From Gordonia sp. PP30 (GTDB lineage Bacteria; Actinomycetota; Actinomycetes; Mycobacteriales; Mycobacteriaceae), in NCBI RefSeq assembly GCF_023100845.1, contig NZ_CP095864.1, forward strand, positions 3,906,001 to 3,970,000: a stretch of DNA of 64,000 nt, written 5' to 3'. Shown piece by piece: positions 59,714 through 64,000 of the stretch. The translations under genes were made by a program, and so were the position numbers. The notes under the pieces are model-generated. The model ran no database searches, was not told the origin of the DNA, and saw nothing but the letters and a program-made list of their open reading frames with translations. Numbering within the stretch: position 1 is the first letter of the stretch; every line of letters starts with the position of its first letter.

Positions 59714-60642
59714 GGGCCGAACGGGCGACGGCGGGCATCGCCGCCGGGTTCGCCGCGTACGGCATCTGGGGTGTCTTCCCGATCTACTTCGACGCCCTGC
59801 GCCCGACCGGCCCGTGGGAGATCCTCGCCAACCGCATCGTCTGGACCGCGGTCTTCTGCCTGATCGTGCTGGCGCTCTCCCGCGACTGGGCGTGGCTGCC
59901 GCCGCTCGTGCGCCAGCGCAGGCTGATGATCGGCGTGACCTTGGCCGCGCTCCTGATCGCCGTGAACTGGGTGGTCTACGTCGCCGCGGTGACGTCCGGG
60001 CACACCAGCGATGCCGCCCTCGGCTACTTTCTGAATCCGCTGGTCACCGTGGCGCTCGGGGTGGTCGTGCTGCGCGAGCGATTGCGGATGCTGCAGTGGA
60101 TCGCGGTCGGGATCGGCCTGATCGCGGGCGTCTATCTGTCGGTGGCGGGCGGGTCGTTCCCGGCGACGGCGCTGACCCTGGCGACGTCGTTCGCCCTCTA
60201 CGGTCTGGTGAAGAACCGGGTCGGCGCGACGCTGCCCGCGCTGCACAGCCTGAGCCTGGAGACCTTCATCCTGCTGCCGATCGCCGCGGGCATCCTCGTC
60301 TTCATCGCGGCCGACACCGGGCTCGACTTCGGCCGTCACGGGCCGGTCCACGCCGGGCTGCTCGTGTTCAGCGGCGTCGCGACCGCCGTCCCGCTGCTGC
60401 TGTTCGCCGCCGCGGCCCGCCGGATTCCCCTGACCACCGTCGGCCTGATCCAGTTCATCACCCCGGTGATCCAGCTGATATGCGCGGTGACCGTCCTCGG
60501 TGAGCACGTCACCACGGCTCGCTGGATCGGCTTCGCGATCGTCTGGGTGGCGCTGGTGGTGCTGACCGCCGACGCCCTGCTGGCCGGTCGTCGACGCTCC
60601 CGCGCCCGCCGGATCTCCGAGTGCGAGGAACTGCCGGGCTGA
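59710..60642 (+). CDS. rarD: EamA/RarD-type transporter
   Basis: 310 residues with about ten helices in two EamA halves. GFAAYGIWGVFPIYFDAL and EILANRIVWT at the N-terminus and LIQFITPVIQLICAVTVLGEH in the second half are typical of RarD. Presumed drug/metabolite permease; substrate unknown. Follows pxpA in the same operon. Confidence 0.9.
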   Translation: MRAERATAGIAAGFAAYGIWGVFPIYFDALRPTGPWEILANRIVWTAVFCLIVLALSRDWAWLPPLVRQRRLMIGVTLAALLIAVNWVVYVAAVTSGHTSDAALGYFLNPLVTVALGVVVLRERLRMLQWIAVGIGLIAGVYLSVAGGSFPATALTLATSFALYGLVKNRVGATLPALHSLSLETFILLPIAAGILVFIAADTGLDFGRHGPVHAGLLVFSGVATAVPLLLFAAAARRIPLTTVGLIQFITPVIQLICAVTVLGEHVTTARWIGFAIVWVALVVLTADALLAGRRRSRARRISECEELPG

Positions 60643-60655
60643 GCGCGCGGCGCGT

Positions 60656-61077
60656 CGAGCTTTCGACCAGGTCAGGCGATCCGTTCGACACGGGGGCTGT
60701 CAGACGGCCCATTGAGCCGTCCCGAGCCCGCAGGGCGCCCTTCGACGCCGCGTCGTCGCGTGCGGTTCCCGAGTATGACAACGGCACTGTGGGCGGTCAC
60801 GCGGGCATATATGGATCGTGGCTCGCTATGGTGCCGTTGTCGTGTGAGGCCCCCGTCCACCTCCTGGGTCCCTCCGACTCGTTCCAGCCCGATGAGTCGT
60901 TCCCGAACCCGCCCATCCCCTTGAGCCGATCCGAGCCCGTCCGGCCCGTTGCGTCGTTCCGGGCCCCGTCCAGCCCGTTGAGCCGATTCGAGCCCGCAAG
61001 GGCGCCCTTCGGCGCCGCGTCGTCGCACGCTCCGCCGCGCCAGCTCAGGACCCGGAGCGTGTCGAAACGCCCCCGGG
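60656..61077. repeat. gene-free region of dispersed repeats
   Basis: 435 bp between rarD and rlmB without a supported gene. It carries a family A repeat copy (60998-61056: TCGTCGCACGCTCCGCC, CAGCTCAGGACCCGGAG), partial copies near 60731 (GCAGGGCGCCCTTCGACGCC) and several TTGAGCCGATYCGAGCCCG units (near 60711, 60921, 60979). Terminator function for rarD and rlmB is possible but no single hairpin stands out. Confidence 0.75.
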
Positions 61078-62043
61078 TCAGGCGGAGGCGATCCGGCGCT
61101 GACGGGCGAACTCGGCGAGGACCACGCCCGCGGCGACCGAGGCGTTGAGGCTCTCCACATCGCCGGCCATCGGGATCGACAGGATCGAGTCGCAGTTCTC
61201 CCGGACCAGGCGAGACAGGCCCTTGCCTTCCGAGCCCACGACCACCACGGTCGGGCCGGTGCCGTCGTAGTCGTCGAGGGTCACATCGCCGTCGGCGTCG
61301 AGTCCGACGATCTGGCAGCCGGCCTTGGCCCACTCCACCAGGGTGCGGGTCAGATTCGGGGCCTGGGCGACGGGCAGCCGCGCGGCCGCGCCGGCGCTGG
61401 TCCGCCAGGCCACGGCGGTCACGCTGGCGCTGCGCCGCTGCGGGATCAGCACGCCCTGGCCGCCGAACGCGGCGACGCTGCGGATGACCGCGCCGAGGTT
61501 GCGCGGGTCGGTGATGTTGTCCAGCGCCACCAGCAGCGGCGGAGTCGGCGAGGCGAACGCGTCGGCCAGCAGGTCGTCGGGATGAGCGTAGGTGTACTCG
61601 GGCACCTGGAGCGCGAGCCCCTGGTGCAGTCCGTTGGTGGTGAGCCGGTCGAGTTCGAGCTTGCTCGCCTCCAGGATCGCGATGCCCATGTCGCCGGCGG
61701 TGGCGACGGCTTCGCGGACCCGGTCGTCAGCGTCGATCGTGGTCATCACGTAGAGCGCGGTGGCCGGGACGTCCGCACGCAGGCACTCGACCACGGGATT
61801 GCGGCCGACCACGTACTCCGGGCCGCCCTCGCCGCGCCGGCTGGTCTTGCGATTGGCGACGGTCTTCGTCTTGGCCGCGGCCTTCGCCTTCTTGTGGGCG
61901 GGGTGATAGGTGCGGTCGACGGCCTTCGGCGTCGCGCCGCGGGCTTCCAGACCGCGACGACGCTGGCCGCCGGAACCGACGACCTGCCCCTTCTTGGAGC
62001 CACCCTTGCGGACGGCTCCCTTGCGCTGCGAGTTGCCTGCCAT
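61078..62043 (-). CDS. rlmB: 23S rRNA (guanosine-2'-O-)-methyltransferase RlmB
   Basis: 321 residues. SpoU/TrmH knot methylase with a basic N-terminal extension of about 75 residues. [14 protein letters not shown] opens the substrate-binding domain; the knot motifs are [42 protein letters not shown] and [20 protein letters not shown]. It methylates a guanosine of 23S rRNA. One base separates it from cysS. Confidence 0.93.
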   Translation of the reverse strand: MAGNSQRKGAVRKGGSKKGQVVGSGGQRRRGLEARGATPKAVDRTYHPAHKKAKAAAKTKTVANRKTSRRGEGGPEYVVGRNPVVECLRADVPATALYVMTTIDADDRVREAVATAGDMGIAILEASKLELDRLTTNGLHQGLALQVPEYTYAHPDDLLADAFASPTPPLLVALDNITDPRNLGAVIRSVAAFGGQGVLIPQRRSASVTAVAWRTSAGAAARLPVAQAPNLTRTLVEWAKAGCQIVGLDADGDVTLDDYDGTGPTVVVVGSEGKGLSRLVRENCDSILSIPMAGDVESLNASVAAGVVLAEFARQRRIASA

Positions 62044-62044
62044 G

Positions 62045-63454
62045 TCAGGAGTCCTTCTCTGCCAGCACCCACTGGGCGCCGTCGGGGGTGTCGGTCACTT
62101 CCACGCCGGCCGCGGCGAGGCGATCGCGCACCTCGTCGGCGACCGCCCAGTCCTTCGCCGCGCGCGCGGCGGCGCGTCGTTCCAGTTCGGCGCCGACCAG
62201 CACGTCGAGCGCGGCGGTCGCGGCCTCGTCCACGCCCGCCGACGCCCAGTGCGGGTCGAGCGGGTCGGTGCCCAGGATCGCCGCCATACCGCGGACCTGC
62301 GCGGCCAGTTCCCGCGCCCGCTCACCGTCGCCGGCCTCCAGCGCGGTATTGCCCTCACGCACCGTGTTGTGCACGACGGCCAGCGCGGCGGGCACACCCA
62401 GGTCGTCGTCCAGGGCCGCGGCGAAATCGGCGGCGACACCGCCGATCCCGACCTCACCCACCCGGTCGACGACGCGCTGGACGAACGACTCGATGCGCCG
62501 GTAGCCCGCGGCGGCCTCGTGCAGCGCGGCATCGGAGTACTCCAGCATCGAGCGGTAGTGCGCGCTGCCGAGGTAGTAGCGCAGTTCCACCGGGCGGACC
62601 TTCTTGAGCATCTCCGGGATCGCGACCACGTTGCCGAGCGACTTGCTCATCTTCTCGCCGCTCATCGTCACCCAGCCGTTGTGCAGCCAGTAGCGCGCGA
62701 AAGCGTCGCCGGCGCCGTGCGCCTGGGCGATCTCGTTCTCGTGGTGCGGGAAGATGAGATCCATTCCGCCACAGTGGATGTCGAACTCACCGCCGAGCAG
62801 CGACGTGGCCATCGCGGAGCATTCGAGATGCCATCCCGGCCGGCCCGGACCCCACGGCGTCGGCCACGACGGCTCCCCGGGTTTGGCTGCCTTCCAGAGC
62901 GTGAAATCGCGCAGGTCCCGCTTGCCGGTGCCTGCGCTCTCGCCCTGATGAACGTCGTCGAGCTTGAAGCGCGAGAGGCTGCCGTAGTCCGGCTGGCTGC
63001 GGACGTCGAAATACACGTTGCCGTCGGCGGCGTAGGCGTGCCCGCGCTCGATCAGGCGCTCCATGTATTCGACCATCTGCGTGACGAAGCCGGTGGCGCG
63101 CGGCTCGGCCGACGGCGGCAGCACACCGAGGGCGTCGTACGCGGCGGTGAACTCGCGCTCGTGCGTGGCCGCCCATTCCCACCAGGGCCGGTCGTGCTCG
63201 GCGGCCTTGCGGAGGATCTTGTCGTCGATGTCGGTGACGTTCCGGACGAACAGCACGTCCAGGCCGCCGTCCGCGCGATCGGGCGAGGCCAGCCAGCGCC
63301 GCAGCACGTCGAAGGCGATACCGCTGCGCACGTGGCCGATGTGCGGAACGCCCTGCACGGTGGCACCGCAGAGGTACACGGTCGCGATGCCGGGCCGGAG
63401 CGGAACGAAGTCGCGGACCTCGCGGGACGCGGAGTCGTACAGGCGGAGAGTCAC
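62045..63454 (-). CDS. cysS: cysteinyl-tRNA synthetase
   Basis: 469 residues from GTG 63454 (TTG 63463 possible). Class I synthetase: HIGH-type motif [10 protein letters not shown], zinc ligands in [17 protein letters not shown] and [15 protein letters not shown] motif [10 protein letters not shown]. It has the full C-terminal anticodon-binding DALR-type region, which separates it from the shorter mycothiol enzyme MshC. Gene order ispD-ispF-cysS-rlmB is that of M. tuberculosis. Confidence 0.95.
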   Translation of the reverse strand: MTLRLYDSASREVRDFVPLRPGIATVYLCGATVQGVPHIGHVRSGIAFDVLRRWLASPDRADGGLDVLFVRNVTDIDDKILRKAAEHDRPWWEWAATHEREFTAAYDALGVLPPSAEPRATGFVTQMVEYMERLIERGHAYAADGNVYFDVRSQPDYGSLSRFKLDDVHQGESAGTGKRDLRDFTLWKAAKPGEPSWPTPWGPGRPGWHLECSAMATSLLGGEFDIHCGGMDLIFPHHENEIAQAHGAGDAFARYWLHNGWVTMSGEKMSKSLGNVVAIPEMLKKVRPVELRYYLGSAHYRSMLEYSDAALHEAAAGYRRIESFVQRVVDRVGEVGIGGVAADFAAALDDDLGVPAALAVVHNTVREGNTALEAGDGERARELAAQVRGMAAILGTDPLDPHWASAGVDEAATAALDVLVGAELERRAAARAAKDWAVADEVRDRLAAAGVEVTDTPDGAQWVLAEKDS

Positions 63455-63465
63455 GACCTGCAATG

Positions 63466-63930
63466 TTACTTCAGGGCCACCAGTGCCGTCGCCACCGCGG
63501 CGATGCCCTCGCCGCGGCCGGTCAGCCCCAGGCCGTCGGTGGTGGTCGCGGACACCGAAACCGGCGCACCGAGCAATCCGGACAGCGTGTCCTGGGCTTC
63601 GACGCGCCGCGGGCCGATCTTCGGCCGGTTCCCGATCACCTGCACGGCGCCGTTGACCGGGACCATGCCGTTCTCGTCGAGGAGACGGGCGACGTGGGTG
63701 AGCATCTGCGCGCCGGTCACCCCCCGCCATTCGGCGCGATCGACGCCGAACACCGAACCGAGGTCGCCGAGCCCGGCCGCCGACAGCAGGGCGTCACAGA
63801 GCGCGTGCACGCCGACGTCGCCGTCGGAGTGGCCCGAGCAGCCGTCCTCGCCCTCGAAGAGCAACCCGACCATCCAGCACTCCCGGCCAGGTTCGATCAC
63901 ATGCACATCGGTGCCGATACCGGTTCTCAC
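63466..63930 (-). CDS. ispF: 2-C-methyl-D-erythritol 2,4-cyclodiphosphate synthase
   Basis: 154 residues from GTG 63930, overlapping the ispD stop by [13 protein letters not shown] with the metal-binding Asp and His, [32 protein letters not shown] and [22 protein letters not shown] are standard. Fifth step of the MEP isoprenoid pathway, which supplies the prenyl chain used by MenA. Confidence 0.96.
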   Translation of the reverse strand: MRTGIGTDVHVIEPGRECWMVGLLFEGEDGCSGHSDGDVGVHALCDALLSAAGLGDLGSVFGVDRAEWRGVTGAQMLTHVARLLDENGMVPVNGAVQVIGNRPKIGPRRVEAQDTLSGLLGAPVSVSATTTDGLGLTGRGEGIAAVATALVALK

Positions 63931-64000
63931 GACGACTGCTCCTCCGGGTCGGGTTCGACGACATCCGGTGTGCCGCACAGCAATTCGGCCAGCCGCAGGT
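63927..64000 (-). CDS. ispD: 3' end of 2-C-methyl-D-erythritol 4-phosphate cytidylyltransferase (partial)
   Basis: Only the last 24 or so codons lie in the window, ending [20 protein letters not shown] and a stop that overlaps ispF by four bases. The ending and the context (ispD-ispF-cysS) support IspD; the catalytic part is outside the window. Confidence 0.75.
   Translation of the reverse strand, partial: LRLAELLCGTPDVVEPDPEEQSS

Noticed and set aside
62045-63454. Mycothiol ligase MshC
   Set aside because: Length, full C-terminal region and the ispD-ispF-cysS-rlmB order fit cysteinyl-tRNA synthetase; MshC is shorter and lies elsewhere.

Overview
The window is high-GC actinobacterial DNA. 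A mycothiol gene (mshA), senX3-regX3, a PE-PPE domain protein and long stretches of gene order shared with Mycobacterium tuberculosis (mshA to the Rv0502 neighbourhood; the hemACDB, hemL and resA-ccdA-resB-ccsA blocks; ispD-ispF-cysS-rlmB) place it in the Mycobacteriales. The abundant short dispersed intergenic repeats of the GAGCCGATC / CTCGACTCCGCTCGA type suggest Gordonia or a close relative. The genus is inference; no rRNA gene is present.

Layout. 1-9200: truncated PE-PPE hydrolase, menA, a Clp-N protein with its HTH partner, a MacB-like ABC exporter, a BldC-like regulator. 9200-25900: 3-hydroxybutyryl-CoA dehydrogenase, System II cytochrome c maturation (ccsB, resB, ccdA, resA), hemL, a nucleotidyltransferase gene pair, a run of membrane proteins, then hemB, hemD, hemC, hemA. 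25900-40700: HAD hydrolase, acyltransferase, SDR protein, ribosomal protein bS22, proC, ppx, regX3-senX3, gpmA. 49560-64000: acyl-CoA ligase, mshA, a zinc ABC importer (znuACB), two DUF2599 proteins, a carboxylesterase, pxpA, rarD, rlmB, cysS, ispF and the 3' end of ispD.

The accessory core is an 8.76-kb integrated element at 40827-49585, flanked by 26-bp direct repeats. The right repeat forms the last codons of the acyl-CoA ligase gene; the left repeat still sits next to that gene's presumed original terminator. The element has a tyrosine integrase, a RepA-like ATPase with iteron-like repeats inside its gene, a WhiB-family protein, a capsid scaffold, an HK97-type major capsid protein and a truncated capsid copy. 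No terminase, portal, tail or lysis gene was seen. Most of its genes form one tightly overlapping minus-strand operon. Behind the capsid gene lies a four-repeat array with 60-61 bp period that resembles a cas-less type I-E mini-CRISPR, and a 77-nt tRNA-like fold. The best reading is a phage satellite or heavily reduced prophage that carries its own capsid.

A second theme is that the dispersed repeats have entered genes: copies are translated inside hemL, at the C-terminus of the ABC ATPase and as the N-terminus of the DUF3093 protein, in different reading frames.
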